DNA of 64,000 bases. It comes from an uncultured Saprospiraceae bacterium. GTDB lineage: Bacteria; Bacteroidota; Bacteroidia; Chitinophagales; Saprospiraceae. Below the pieces are notes generated by a model, which did no database searches, was not told the origin of the DNA, and saw nothing but the letters and a program-made list of their open reading frames with translations. Below, in pieces: positions 28,876 through 38,695 of the stretch (position 1 is its first letter; each line of letters starts with the position of its first letter). The position numbers and the translations under genes were made by a program. The stretch is taken from the NCBI GenBank assembly GCA_938015435.1, contig CALLPN010000018.1, positions 1 through 64,000 on the forward strand. The letters run 5' to 3'.

Positions 28876-30036
28876 ATGGAGACATACGATGCTATAGAAG
28901 CTCTTAAAAACAATGCAGTGTTATCATTCTACGGATGGTGGCAATGCATTGTTTGTTTATTTGCCTTTGTTGCATTGATGTCTATATGGTTCCACATAGG
29001 AAGAAAGCAAAAGGATTATGGTCAGGTCTTCTTGGCCTTATCTGTTTTATGCTGGAGTTTTTCTGGAACCGTAGACATATACTTTACCTCTCTTATTGAG
29101 AATTTACTCAGCAACAGTGCTGATACAATACCACAACAATCCATTACAGATCAAAAAGTAATCAATAATGGATGGAGAAGTATCTTTTCTTTATTCAACA
29201 GTCTATTCATTCTCCTTTCCCTTCCTTGGTTTAGATATATCCCGCAGAAGATTGATCATATTATATCTTCAAAGTATTGGCCTCTTATCGTAGGTCTTCC
29301 ATTTTTATTTTGCCTTATCCCTACTGCTAGAATTACATTTAGTGGAATAGGTATTGGATTCATTTCTGAGCTAGATGTATATTATTCCATTCTTACTTTA
29401 ATCTTCTTGGCTTACGTACTATGGACTTCATTTTATAGACGCAGATTGAAGCTCTTATCTTGGTTATCACTTATTTGTATAGGTGTGATCTTAGCGGCTC
29501 AACTGTTCAAGTTTACAGATTCCGAGATGTATCTCACATTGAGTTCTGCCGTATTTAAAAGCTCATTGATCATGCTATTTTTTGCATTAGCGCTCAGTTG
29601 GGTCAAGGAACTTTCGGAAAACATTATCCCAGAGGCGAATCAACTCTCGCTTGGACTCAAAAGAATCAAAACTGAAACTGGTAGATACCAACACTTCTGC
29701 CACCTATCTGGTATCCCAGGCAAGGATGTTCATGATATCGCACTGACTCCCAATAGCTATCTCCTTTTGGAAAAATTTATTACTCAAAGGAAAAACGGTG
29801 AAGGTTGGCTAGAGCTAAAACCTAAGTCTGAAACTAGAATAGAAAAACAATATGATATCAAAGATTATAATGAGATCAAGAGACTTCTCACTAACATCCT
29901 TGATGGCTTGTTTGGCAAAAACAACTGGACCAAATCTCATCATGAACTACCCTTAAAAGCGGCATTATTTCAAAATAATGAAACAGAAAGTCGAAAAGTA
30001 CGTCTCAATCTACTTCCTTCCAAAATTAGCATATAG
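28876..30036 (+). CDS. Seven-helix membrane protein of unknown function
   Basis: I do not recognise the family. The 386-residue protein has about seven hydrophobic segments in its first 250 residues (such as WWQCIVCLFAFVALMSIWF and LIVGLPFLFCLIP) and a soluble C-terminal part of about 140 residues. The layout resembles a 7-TM sensing module with a cytoplasmic domain, but the tail (GRYQHFCHLSGIPGKDVHDIALTPNSY) shows no kinase, cyclase or HTH motif. It is 9 bp behind pepD and probably co-transcribed. Confidence 0.7.
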   Translation: METYDAIEALKNNAVLSFYGWWQCIVCLFAFVALMSIWFHIGRKQKDYGQVFLALSVLCWSFSGTVDIYFTSLIENLLSNSADTIPQQSITDQKVINNGWRSIFSLFNSLFILLSLPWFRYIPQKIDHIISSKYWPLIVGLPFLFCLIPTARITFSGIGIGFISELDVYYSILTLIFLAYVLWTSFYRRRLKLLSWLSLICIGVILAAQLFKFTDSEMYLTLSSAVFKSSLIMLFFALALSWVKELSENIIPEANQLSLGLKRIKTETGRYQHFCHLSGIPGKDVHDIALTPNSYLLLEKFITQRKNGEGWLELKPKSETRIEKQYDIKDYNEIKRLLTNILDGLFGKNNWTKSHHELPLKAALFQNNETESRKVRLNLLPSKISI

Positions 30037-30074
30037 GCATTGACTTTCAACACTTTACAAAAATCACTATACTC

Positions 30075-30100
30075 TTGTCAGTAGCTAACATTACTGACAA
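30075..30100. repeat. 9-bp inverted repeat upstream of the symporter gene
   Basis: TTGTCAGTA (30075-30083) and TACTGACAA (30092-30100) pair perfectly around GCTAACAT. It sits between the end of the 7-TM gene and the symporter. It could be a terminator or an operator; there is no U-run. Confidence 0.55.
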
Positions 30101-30182
30101 TCTATTATTCCCTCCGACAAATCACGATTAACGGATACTGATTAATGAAATAGCACTTTCATTAATTAAACTATGATTCGTT

Positions 30183-31799
30183 ATGCGACAAAAAGCTTTA
30201 CTTGTATCGATTACCCTTCTTATCCCTTATATTTTATTCGCTGATTCAGTTGGGTTTGACCAAAGAATAAATGATGGCTTTATGCCAATTGCCCTTTGGT
30301 TCGAAAACTTAATTTTTACAGAAATAAATATCCTTGGATACTCGATACCCATCATCCTGATAGTCTTGATTGGTGGCGCATTATTCTTTACCGTCTATTT
30401 TTCATTTATCAATATCAAAAGACTTCCAACGGCAATCCAAGTTGTACGTGGAAAGTATGACCATGTCGAAACTGATCACCTCGAAAAAGAAAATCTACAA
30501 GTAAATATCATGAATGGTGATATCGTAGACACCATCAAAAACGAAAGTCATGAAGGAGAACTCAACCACTTCCAAGCATTAACAACAGCAGTGAGCGGAA
30601 CTGTCGGACTTGGTAATATAGCAATGGTGGCAGTAGCCATATCGATAGGTGGACCCGGCGCTACTTTTTGGATGGTACTTGCTGGCATCCTAGGTATGTC
30701 TTCCAAGTTTGTTGAATGTACTCTCGGTGTTAGATATCGTGATATAGATAGTAGTGGGACTGTGCATGGAGGCCCTATGTATTATCTATCTAAAGGACTC
30801 AAAGATAAAGGCTGGACCAAACTTGGGAAATTACTTGCAGGCCTATTTGCCGTGCTGTGTGTTGGTGCCTCATTTGGTGGTGGTAATGCTTTTCAGTCCA
30901 ATCAAGCCGCCGCTCAGATTATACAACGATTTGGGCTACAAGGTGATTCGATCGGTACTGTTATCGGTATCATTATGGCCATCTTGGTCGGAATAGTAAT
31001 CATAGGCGGTATCAAGAGAATAGCAAGCGTTACAGAAAAGGTCGTTCCATTGATGGCGGCTATATATGTGGGTGCAGCCCTATTCATTATCCTCATGAAC
31101 TACACGATGATCGACGATGCCATTGGCCTTATTGTTAGTGAGGCATTTACTCCTAGAGCTACAGTCACAGGTGGGTTCATTGGTGTTATGATCCAAGGAT
31201 TTAGACGAGCTGCATTCTCTAATGAAGCAGGTGCTGGATCCGCTGCTATTGCACACTCCGCCGTCAATACTAAGTACGCCGCATCAGAGGGTTTAGTTGC
31301 CCTGCTAGAGCCGCTAATAGATACCGTTATTATATGCTCGATGACTGCACTAGTAATCGTTATGTTTAATATGAATGACGTATTTATCTATGGAGATGTG
31401 ATCAATAATGAAGCTGCGATTGCGAGCACAGGACAGCGTATCGGAGGAGTTAATCTTACGTCAATGGCTTTCGATGCCTCCATTCCAGGATTCTCTTATG
31501 TATTAGCGATCGCGGTTGTGATGTTTGCATTTTCCACTATGATCTCATGGTCGTACTATGGATTACAAGCATGGAAATATCTGTTTGGCAAATCCTCCAA
31601 AGTTGATATCGCCTACAAAGTAATTTTCCTAATCTTCACAGTCTTAGGTTCAGCAGTGACTTTAGATGCAGTAATCAAGTTCTCGGATGCAATGATATTA
31701 GCTCTTGTATTTCCCAACATGATCGGACTGTTTTTTCTATTTCCAATAGTAAAAGATGAGCTAGCCAAATACTTAGAAGCTATAGGGCTTAAGAAATAA
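30183..31799 (+). CDS. Alanine/glycine:cation (sodium) symporter, AGCS family
   Basis: A 538-residue inner-membrane carrier that takes up alanine or glycine with sodium. Family motifs are clear: ALTTAVSGTVGLGNIAMVA, GGPGATFWMVLAGILGMSSKFVE, GTVHGGPMYYL and FRRAAFSNEAGAGSAAIAHS. About eleven helices can be traced. It differs from many relatives in an N-terminal extension with a signal-like stretch and a charged loop at about 90-125. It is transcribed alone. A sodium-coupled carrier fits a marine or saline habitat, which is inference only. Confidence 0.95.
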   Translation: MRQKALLVSITLLIPYILFADSVGFDQRINDGFMPIALWFENLIFTEINILGYSIPIILIVLIGGALFFTVYFSFINIKRLPTAIQVVRGKYDHVETDHLEKENLQVNIMNGDIVDTIKNESHEGELNHFQALTTAVSGTVGLGNIAMVAVAISIGGPGATFWMVLAGILGMSSKFVECTLGVRYRDIDSSGTVHGGPMYYLSKGLKDKGWTKLGKLLAGLFAVLCVGASFGGGNAFQSNQAAAQIIQRFGLQGDSIGTVIGIIMAILVGIVIIGGIKRIASVTEKVVPLMAAIYVGAALFIILMNYTMIDDAIGLIVSEAFTPRATVTGGFIGVMIQGFRRAAFSNEAGAGSAAIAHSAVNTKYAASEGLVALLEPLIDTVIICSMTALVIVMFNMNDVFIYGDVINNEAAIASTGQRIGGVNLTSMAFDASIPGFSYVLAIAVVMFAFSTMISWSYYGLQAWKYLFGKSSKVDIAYKVIFLIFTVLGSAVTLDAVIKFSDAMILALVFPNMIGLFFLFPIVKDELAKYLEAIGLKK

Positions 31800-31808
31800 A
31801 TAATTTAT

Positions 31809-31847
31809 AAAAAACCTCAAGTGGCCAGCTTACTTAAAGTTGGCCAC
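31809..31847 (-). terminator. Terminator of the patatin gene
   Basis: A 7-bp core stem (GTGGCCA / TGGCCAC, 31821-31827 and 31841-31847) with weaker inner pairs sits across the stop codon of the minus-strand gene. On that strand a spacer of six bases leads into six T (31814-31809). Confidence 0.7.
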
Positions 31848-32690
31848 ATATTGCATCCCTACATCTAAGCCATATCTATAATCACTCATTATAGTTTTTT
31901 TGCTGTAGGAATAGGTTCCAGATTTTAAAACTTTAATTGGACACAATTGATCGATAATTAAATCCTTAGGTGGATTATTAATAAATTCTATGCTCGCATT
32001 ATATTTTTCGTAACTATGCTCAAATGCATTTTGCAATCCAGGAATGGCCTTGAAGTATATACTTCCAAAATAGTCGGCCCAACTTTGCGTTGACAATATT
32101 TCCTTAGGCCAAGTTCGTAGTATTGTTATTCGCTTAGCACCTCTTTCGTAAGCCCATTGAGCCGGTATTGCATCACTCCACCCACCGTCAAAGTATTCTT
32201 CTCCTTCTATGACATGCTTTCCTTTAGTTACAAAGGGCAACGTGCAAGAAGCGGTAACTAGATCCAACCAATTATCCATATTAGGGTTCATATATCTCGC
32301 ATCACCTGATTCTCTGTGAGTCAATACAAATCTGACATCTTTTTCATCCATCTCTTTGAATGCTTTATTGATATCGAAAGGGACTTTCTTTTCTGCTACG
32401 ACTTTTAGCATATCTATATCCATATACCCTTCCTTACCAAAGGTCCTTCTATAGTTTAAGAAATTTTCATCTTTGGCTAGATGGAGAATAGATTTTAGCG
32501 AATCACGATATTGATCAGCCAAGAAATAAGATAAAGCAACTGCTCCACCAGAGATACCCAACAGACTGCTAAAAGGACTGAACCTACTCACTATAAACGC
32601 ATCTAAAAGACCAGAGGTAAACCCAGTTTTGAATCCTCCTCCTTCTACAATTAAGTAATGATCTATCTTCGATTTATGATCTTCATGCAT
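31830..32690 (-). CDS. Patatin-like phospholipase
   Basis: A 286-residue lipid acyl hydrolase with a Ser-Asp dyad. The oxyanion loop is EGGGFKTGF, the nucleophile lies in GISGG (Ser47) and the aspartate in FDGGWSDAIP (Asp168). It resembles the RssA/YjjU-type bacterial patatins, which are cytoplasmic. There is no signal peptide and no C-terminal barrel, so it is not a secreted type V patatin. Neighbours do not suggest a substrate. Confidence 0.92.
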   Translation of the reverse strand: MHEDHKSKIDHYLIVEGGGFKTGFTSGLLDAFIVSRFSPFSSLLGISGGAVALSYFLADQYRDSLKSILHLAKDENFLNYRRTFGKEGYMDIDMLKVVAEKKVPFDINKAFKEMDEKDVRFVLTHRESGDARYMNPNMDNWLDLVTASCTLPFVTKGKHVIEGEEYFDGGWSDAIPAQWAYERGAKRITILRTWPKEILSTQSWADYFGSIYFKAIPGLQNAFEHSYEKYNASIEFINNPPKDLIIDQLCPIKVLKSGTYSYSKKTIMSDYRYGLDVGMQYVANFK

Positions 32691-32783
32691 ATACCTTATT
32701 CTACGTTAAATTATAAATTTCCATAAATATACAACCTCCCTCATCAGATCATTCTAATCAGAGATAAGTATCATGTAATTAGC

Positions 32784-32791
32784 TACTTTTG
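32784..32791 (+). promoter_or_regulatory. -7 element almost touching the glycosyltransferase start
   Basis: TACTTTTG fits TAnnTTTG and ends only four bases before ATG 32796. If used, the transcript would have almost no leader. No TTG at the usual distance is seen. Confidence 0.45.
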
Positions 32792-32795
32792 TAGT

Positions 32796-34127
32796 ATGCC
32801 TAGTAGCAAATCTCCTACCGTACTGATTATATCTTACTACTGGCCACCAAGCAGTGGCTCAGGAGTACAACGTTGGATGTACTTCGCCAAGTACCTCAGC
32901 GAACATGGGGTTACGCCTATAGTACTGACAGTAGATCCTTCAAGAGCTTCCTATAGAAAAATAGATGAAGAGTTTAGCAATTTTGTGAAAGACGTTAAGT
33001 CCTATCGTACAAAAACATTGGAACCTCTTAAACTTTACTCTATGTTGACTACTGGCAGCACAAGCAAAGGTATTCCCCAAGGAAGTGTAGGAGCTGAAAA
33101 AAAAGGATTATTTAGTAAGCTATCTAGATATGTTAGAGGAAATATATTTATTCCAGATGCTCGGATAGGCTGGAAGCGATATGCTGTCAAGGCCGCAAAA
33201 AAGATACTCGTCAATCATGATATAGATCTTATTATTACAACTGGGCCACCTCATTCCACTCATCTGATAGGACGTGTACTCAAAAGAAAGTATGGCATCA
33301 AATGGTTAGCTGATTTTCGCGATCCTTGGGCAGAGATCTACTACAATAAAGATTTATTACAAACTCAAAAATCTAAAGAGAAGGATAAAAAACTGGAACT
33401 CAGCGTACTAAATGAAGCTGATCATATCCTCACGATAGGACCATCTATGGCTGACTTACTCATGGCCAAAATACCTTCGCTAAAATCAAAAGTAAGTTAT
33501 ATCTATAATGGATATGATGCAAACAAAATGAGCGCCATTCAAAGCCAAAAGAATGATAGCTATATGACTATTAGCTATATTGGATTAATGACAGACGCCA
33601 TGCCTCATGCTACTATCTCCGAATCACTAAAACTATTTATTCAGCAACATAAAGGAGCAAAGATTAAAGTTCGTCTTGCTGGTGATATATGTGAGAGTTT
33701 CATTGATGCAATTCAGTCCATACTGCCTTCAGATCAAATCGATCAATTAGGATACATTCCACATGTGGAAGCTTTAGGAGTTATGAAGAATTCAGATATT
33801 TTGTTTACTTGCTTGCCCACTCAGGAACATAGCAAAATCATGATCAGCGGAAAAATGCTTGAATACATCGCTAGCGGCAATGCTGTTTTATGTATTGGCG
33901 ATCCAGAAAGTGATGCTGCCAAGATTATTGAAAACAATAAAGCAGGCGTCGTACTTAAACCTAATAAAGTTAGTGAAACCTTGAGGTTCTTAGACGAGAA
34001 ATATAATCTATGGACATCAGGGAAATTAGAGCAAAATGATAATCTACAAATCAAATCTCTTACAAGATTCAATACCGCTGGAGAGCTATCCCAATTGATC
34101 AATAAAATCATTTCAACGGAGAAATAA
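32796..34127 (+). CDS. Glycosyltransferase (GT4-like, GT-B fold)
   Basis: A 443-residue cytoplasmic enzyme that would add a sugar to a cell-surface glycan. The N-terminal Rossmann half starts with LIISYYWPPSSGSGVQRW, a hallmark of this subgroup, and continues with LADFRDPWAE and ITIGPSMADLL. The C-terminal half has KMLEYIASGNAVLCIG and the nucleotide-binding end (DAAKIIENNKAGV). Donor and acceptor are not predictable. Its last 20 bp overlap the convergent lycopene cyclase gene. Confidence 0.88.
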   Translation: MPSSKSPTVLIISYYWPPSSGSGVQRWMYFAKYLSEHGVTPIVLTVDPSRASYRKIDEEFSNFVKDVKSYRTKTLEPLKLYSMLTTGSTSKGIPQGSVGAEKKGLFSKLSRYVRGNIFIPDARIGWKRYAVKAAKKILVNHDIDLIITTGPPHSTHLIGRVLKRKYGIKWLADFRDPWAEIYYNKDLLQTQKSKEKDKKLELSVLNEADHILTIGPSMADLLMAKIPSLKSKVSYIYNGYDANKMSAIQSQKNDSYMTISYIGLMTDAMPHATISESLKLFIQQHKGAKIKVRLAGDICESFIDAIQSILPSDQIDQLGYIPHVEALGVMKNSDILFTCLPTQEHSKIMISGKMLEYIASGNAVLCIGDPESDAAKIIENNKAGVVLKPNKVSETLRFLDEKYNLWTSGKLEQNDNLQIKSLTRFNTAGELSQLINKIISTEK

Positions 34128-35262
34128 CTTTTGCCATACCTTTGATGAAAGGCCATTTCGCTGGAGCTTTCATTATCTGTAAATCTCCACTCCAACTTGT
34201 ATCTCCATCTAAAAATCTCAGTATTACATCTACATCTGTCTTTTCAAAAAGATCAGAAAACACTTTATCTCCAGCTACCTTTTGTTCTTCGAGTACATGA
34301 AGCATGATACTATCATAAAGTAAATGTCTACCTCTGAATACTTTATACGAATTTTTAATCGAAGTATTTGTCTTAAGGCAATTAACAATCCTTTCTGTGT
34401 GCTGCTGAATCCTTCTGAAAGCAAATCCAGAACTTGGTTTCACCGCACCACCAGCAGTTCCTATATGATATAATTTGCCGTTGTTATGTTTCCAAAATGG
34501 ATAATTAGTCATGGGTATCACGCCATATTCTTTTTCATCAATTTTGTACTTTGATTTAGAAATATAATCTTCGATGTACTTCCTAATAATATTGTCGTAG
34601 CCATCTTTATTTTGATGAGTATTTGAAAAAATCGCTACTTCTACTAGCGCTTTTTTACTATTGATCGGCAATACATAACAAAATCTATGCTCATCATTTT
34701 GATCAATTCGAAAGTCCATAAATGTGGCTGCTTCCTGATCAAACACATCGTCTTCAAACTCTACAAACCAACCACCAAAATGTTGATCAGTATAAAGATG
34801 ATTACTAAAATCCAAGCCATCTGGAAATTTACTCGAAAATATGATATCCGCCAGATAAACACTATTCTTACCAACAACTCTACCCTTTTGAGAATCAATT
34901 TCATCAACGCTATCAATCACAAAATCTACATTACTAGAAGCCTTTACAATTGATTGAGTTTGGTTATAAAAGTCGTTACTTCTAAGCATCTTATAGGCAT
35001 ATGGTTGTAAGCCTAATCTACGAGAGACATATTTACTATGGAAGTATACATTATGCCACGATTGTGTAAGTACATCATCATAGTTCCCTTTGCCATGCTC
35101 CCAAAAACACCAAGTCCTGTCATTACCGGATTTAAGCTCTCGGTCTAAAAGCAGTATCCGTTTGTCATTGAGCTCTGGTGTCTCTGCTATCCTTGAGGCT
35201 AGAGAAAGACCTGCCGCTCCTGCGCCTACTATGATAATATCGTATTTTTGCTCTGTGCTCAT
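34108..35262 (-). CDS. crtY: Lycopene beta-cyclase (CrtY type)
   Basis: This flavoprotein closes the ends of lycopene to make beta-carotene. The start is set at ATG 35262 (MSTEQKYDIIIVGAGAAGLS); the frame's earlier start at 35274 is TTG. The dinucleotide motif GAGAAG, the cyclase motif NDRTWCFWE and the C-terminal GTAGGAVKPSSGFAFRRIQ plus RGRHLLYDSIML are family marks. Length is 384 residues. No other carotenoid gene is in the window, so the pathway must be completed elsewhere. It overlaps the 3' end of the glycosyltransferase by 20 bp. Confidence 0.92.
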   Translation of the reverse strand: MSTEQKYDIIIVGAGAAGLSLASRIAETPELNDKRILLLDRELKSGNDRTWCFWEHGKGNYDDVLTQSWHNVYFHSKYVSRRLGLQPYAYKMLRSNDFYNQTQSIVKASSNVDFVIDSVDEIDSQKGRVVGKNSVYLADIIFSSKFPDGLDFSNHLYTDQHFGGWFVEFEDDVFDQEAATFMDFRIDQNDEHRFCYVLPINSKKALVEVAIFSNTHQNKDGYDNIIRKYIEDYISKSKYKIDEKEYGVIPMTNYPFWKHNNGKLYHIGTAGGAVKPSSGFAFRRIQQHTERIVNCLKTNTSIKNSYKVFRGRHLLYDSIMLHVLEEQKVAGDKVFSDLFEKTDVDVILRFLDGDTSWSGDLQIMKAPAKWPFIKGMAKVISPLK

Positions 35263-35399
35263 CTGTGGGTACAAGTTATGGAATTGAAGTTATCTATACT
35301 GTATTATTATTTTATTTACGTACAATGATTTTTAATAAGTCTAACAATGTCTATTAGATTACTTCATTACAATAAAGAACAAGAACTATAGTTGAGTAG

Positions 35400-36689
35400 A
35401 TGAAAAGAAATTATACAGAAACTTTGGAATGGATGTATCGACAGCTTCCGATGTATCAAAGACAAGGCACTTCAGCATTTAAGAAAGACCTTACCAATAT
35501 AATAGCTCTTTGCGATGGCCTAGGCAATCCACACCGGCATCTAAGGTTTATTCACGTCGCAGGCACTAATGGTAAAGGCTCAGTATCACATATTATTGCA
35601 GGCGTACTGCAGTCACAAGGCTATAGCGTAGGCATGTATACTTCACCCCATTACAAAGATTTTAGAGAGCGAATAAAAATCAATGGCGAATTCATCTCAA
35701 AGAAAAGAGTTACTGCTTTTATCCATATGCATCAAGCGCTAATTGAAAAAATACAACCTTCATTCTTTGAGATAACGGTCGCCATGGCGCTCCATTATTT
35801 TGCTTCAAAATCACCAGACTTTGTGGTACTAGAGGTTGGACTTGGTGGTCGTCTAGACAGCACCAATATTATAACTCCTTTACTATCAGTAATTACTAAT
35901 ATCAGTCTTGATCATCAATCGATGCTTGGGGATACATTGGCAGAAATCGCATATGAAAAAGGAGGAATAATCAAACCCGTCATTCCTGTTGTAATTGGCC
36001 AACACCAAACCGAAACAGATCCTTTATTTATCAAGATTGCATCCCAACGAAATTCTCAAATTATATTTGCTGAAGATATTGTTACGCTTTCTAAAATTAA
36101 AGAAAGCCCGATTTATAGATCCTTATCTATTAAGACTAATGATTGGGATTTTGAGATTACGACAGATCTTACTGGAGACTTTCAACTCAAAAATATTACT
36201 ACCGCCTTTGCCGCTATCCAACAGTTAAGCGACCTAGGACAGATTACTATTGATACAGATAAGATAGTTCAGAAATTTAAATCCCTCAAATCGGACACAT
36301 ACTTCATAGGTAGGTGGCAAATTATAAATAATAAACCTTTAACCATCGCTGATAGTGCACACAATGAAGATGGCATAAAACATCTCACTGATCAGCTCCA
36401 GGATATAGAGCATAACAAGCTTCATATTGTAATTGGTACTGTCAATGATAAAGACGTAGATAAGATGCTTTCTTTATTTCCAGACCAAGCCAAATACTAC
36501 TTCTGCAAAGCCAATATCCCTCGAGGATTGGATGCCAATGTATTACAGTCTAAGGCGAATGAAGTCAACAAATCAGGTAAAGCTTATCGGTCTGTTAGGC
36601 AAGCCTTTGCGGCCGCCAAGATGAGCGCTGATGATAAAGATCTTATCATTATCGCGGGTAGTATATTTGTTGTAGCTGAGGCAATTTAA
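35400..36689 (+). CDS. folC: Folylpolyglutamate / dihydrofolate synthase
   Basis: A Mur-ligase-type enzyme that adds glutamate to dihydropteroate or folates with ATP. At 429 residues it has the usual two-domain length. Motifs: the P-loop VAGTNGKGSVSH, then MYTSPHYKDFRERI, VLEVGLGGRLDSTNI, the lysine region AYEKGGII and the C-terminal IADSAHNEDGI. The N-terminus (ETLEWMYRQLPMYQRQG) matches Bacteroidota relatives. It runs alone between convergent and divergent neighbours. Confidence 0.96.
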   Translation: MKRNYTETLEWMYRQLPMYQRQGTSAFKKDLTNIIALCDGLGNPHRHLRFIHVAGTNGKGSVSHIIAGVLQSQGYSVGMYTSPHYKDFRERIKINGEFISKKRVTAFIHMHQALIEKIQPSFFEITVAMALHYFASKSPDFVVLEVGLGGRLDSTNIITPLLSVITNISLDHQSMLGDTLAEIAYEKGGIIKPVIPVVIGQHQTETDPLFIKIASQRNSQIIFAEDIVTLSKIKESPIYRSLSIKTNDWDFEITTDLTGDFQLKNITTAFAAIQQLSDLGQITIDTDKIVQKFKSLKSDTYFIGRWQIINNKPLTIADSAHNEDGIKHLTDQLQDIEHNKLHIVIGTVNDKDVDKMLSLFPDQAKYYFCKANIPRGLDANVLQSKANEVNKSGKAYRSVRQAFAAAKMSADDKDLIIIAGSIFVVAEAI

Positions 36690-36734
36690 AATGAATAAGA
36701 CATCTTTATTTCGCCCACAATCCGACATAGGTAA

Positions 36735-37415
36735 TTATTTCCTAAGCCAACCCATTACATATTGATTACCTACTGACCATCTACCATTATTGAAAGATAA
36801 AGAATACGATGCTCGACTACTGTTTCCTTTTCCAGGGTTCTGCTGAGCAATCTCTACCTGACTACCACTGACCTTCGAAATTATTGCAACATGACCAAAT
36901 TCATTATATGGAGTAGGTCCAAATATGATTAAGTCGTTTGCCTTTGGCTTCGTAGATGACCCTTGCGAATATTGAGTGAGTGCTCTTTGCTTATTGTATC
37001 CTCCATCTGGGACAGATCTATTATAGAAGTCTCTTGCATGACCGTAACTATCCGGCATCTTATGATCGTAATGATAATAATAAAAGCGTTTAACGAACTC
37101 TACACATTGGTACTTCAGCCCTAGGTTGTATCCATCAGCTGTTGTATTTCTTCCTGATACATTCCTTACTGCTCCATTGTCATATATAGCTATTCCTTTA
37201 TAGGCATCTACCTTGATACCTACCTTCCCACTAGACTTACTTCTTTTGCTATTTTTCTTGCCAGATGCCTTAGGATCATCTTCGCTCTCGAAGTAATCAA
37301 TAATAGATACGAATCGTTCTTTAATCTTGAAATCAGGTTTCCCTAAAAGTAGGTATGCTCCACCACCTAGGACTATTACAGTTAGAAGAAATGCTTTAAT
37401 CTGAATTCTATTCAT
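36735..37415 (-). CDS. CHAP-domain amidase, membrane-anchored
   Basis: A 226-residue cell-wall or glycan amidase-like protein. One N-terminal helix (residues 8-24) anchors it or serves as a signal. A basic, serine-rich linker follows. The CHAP domain has the catalytic cysteine in YQCVEFVKRF (Cys104) and the histidine in FGHVAIISKV (His175), with NDLIIFG between. CHAP enzymes cut peptidoglycan peptide bonds or glutathionylspermidine. It begins 9 bp after the T9SS protein gene upstream, so they share an operon. Confidence 0.88.
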   Translation of the reverse strand: MNRIQIKAFLLTVIVLGGGAYLLLGKPDFKIKERFVSIIDYFESEDDPKASGKKNSKRSKSSGKVGIKVDAYKGIAIYDNGAVRNVSGRNTTADGYNLGLKYQCVEFVKRFYYYHYDHKMPDSYGHARDFYNRSVPDGGYNKQRALTQYSQGSSTKPKANDLIIFGPTPYNEFGHVAIISKVSGSQVEIAQQNPGKGNSSRASYSLSFNNGRWSVGNQYVMGWLRK

Positions 37416-37424
37416 TCTGCAATA

Positions 37425-38609
37425 CTAATATTTTATAAACTTAAGCAAGTCAATATCAGCATTAGAATTTACTTTTAAAAAATATAATCCAGATGAAAGT
37501 CCGGCCACTTCAATCTCATTTATATCATCCATACCAATTGACATGATTTCAATTCCATTTATATCCAGAACTTGAGCCGAGTGATATTTAATATCAGATC
37601 TACTTTCTAAATGAATAACATCCATTACTGGGTTAGGATATAACTTTGGTGCTGTCACCAATTGAGTTTGTTCATTATCCAGAGTTATTTCACAATTGGT
37701 AACCACGTATACCTGCTCTACATAGTGTGACGATAATAATATAGAGTTACGGTATTCATGTATATAGTATGATATTAAGTAAGCTCCTGAAAGATTAGGT
37801 ATTATCGAATACTCAAATTCTGACAATTTCTCAAAAGGATCATTATCATAAAAAAGTGAATTTTCAGAAATAAGAGGATTAATCAGTACCTGATCATAAG
37901 GTGGTGGACAGATCAACGGATCTGGTGTTACACCAGTACAGCTATTCAGATCTCCTTCATTAGTCCCACTTCCATCAGTGCCTCCTACTGTAAATGGAAC
38001 AACGAATTCCGTCACATATTGATCCGTATTTTCATCCAGAGTAATGTCAATATTATTACTGACTCCAATCTCCAAAAACCTGTCCATTGGATTAGTCAAC
38101 TTATGCGACTTATTATTATTCTGTAATCCAGCACTAGTAATTATCATATGTAATGCGATACCCGTCTCTTGTGGTGAACTAATATTTACTATTGTATTAG
38201 TTCTACAGCACCTTAGAAAAGCTATTATATAATCTTCGCCATCATTAGGAATCAGTAACTCGTCGGAATAAAAACCTCGTTCCGTCGCATTAAAACTGGT
38301 GCCACAATCAGGCGATACATCTGCCTCCACTTCAACGAATCCATCTAACTGGGTAAAAAGGGTTTGGACGTATGAGTAATCATTGGGGCCGTTCTTACGG
38401 AAAAGCCCTAATCTAATTTGCTGATCAAAGTTCGCTCCAAAATCAACCTCTCGATACATTTCGACGTCGACTTTTACTTCAAAAAAATTATTTTGAAGAG
38501 ATAGAACTTCATATGACATATGACCGCCAAGGATGTGTGCCCCATAGATCGTTACCGATATCAATGATAATAAGATCAAACAAAACACATTTCTCAAAAC
38601 CAGTTTCAT
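37425..38609 (-). CDS. T9SS-exported protein with SprB-associated-type N-terminus
   Basis: A 394-residue secreted protein. The start is set at ATG 38609 (MKLVLRNVFCLILLSLISVTIYG), a clean signal peptide; the open frame back to 38660 adds nothing recognisable. The mature N-terminus HILGGHMSYEVL resembles the HIVGGEISY block of Bacteroidota gliding-associated surface proteins, here followed by YREVDFGANFDQQIRLGLF. The end is a type A sorting domain (LYPNPVMDVIHL to LLKFIKY). Its cysteines suggest disulfides. It is the first gene of a pair with the CHAP amidase. Confidence 0.8.
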   Translation of the reverse strand: MKLVLRNVFCLILLSLISVTIYGAHILGGHMSYEVLSLQNNFFEVKVDVEMYREVDFGANFDQQIRLGLFRKNGPNDYSYVQTLFTQLDGFVEVEADVSPDCGTSFNATERGFYSDELLIPNDGEDYIIAFLRCCRTNTIVNISSPQETGIALHMIITSAGLQNNNKSHKLTNPMDRFLEIGVSNNIDITLDENTDQYVTEFVVPFTVGGTDGSGTNEGDLNSCTGVTPDPLICPPPYDQVLINPLISENSLFYDNDPFEKLSEFEYSIIPNLSGAYLISYYIHEYRNSILLSSHYVEQVYVVTNCEITLDNEQTQLVTAPKLYPNPVMDVIHLESRSDIKYHSAQVLDINGIEIMSIGMDDINEIEVAGLSSGLYFLKVNSNADIDLLKFIKY

Positions 38610-38695
38610 AATTATACATTCTTGATTATTGATAAATATAGCGTTTTTCCAATAAATCATATATATCTAATTTTAGTTTAATACCTTCGTTATAT

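Noticed and set aside
34137..34144. TACCTTTG on the plus strand as a promoter
   Set aside because: Exact -7 match, but it points antisense into the 3' end of the lycopene cyclase gene with no gene downstream; likely chance in AT-rich DNA.
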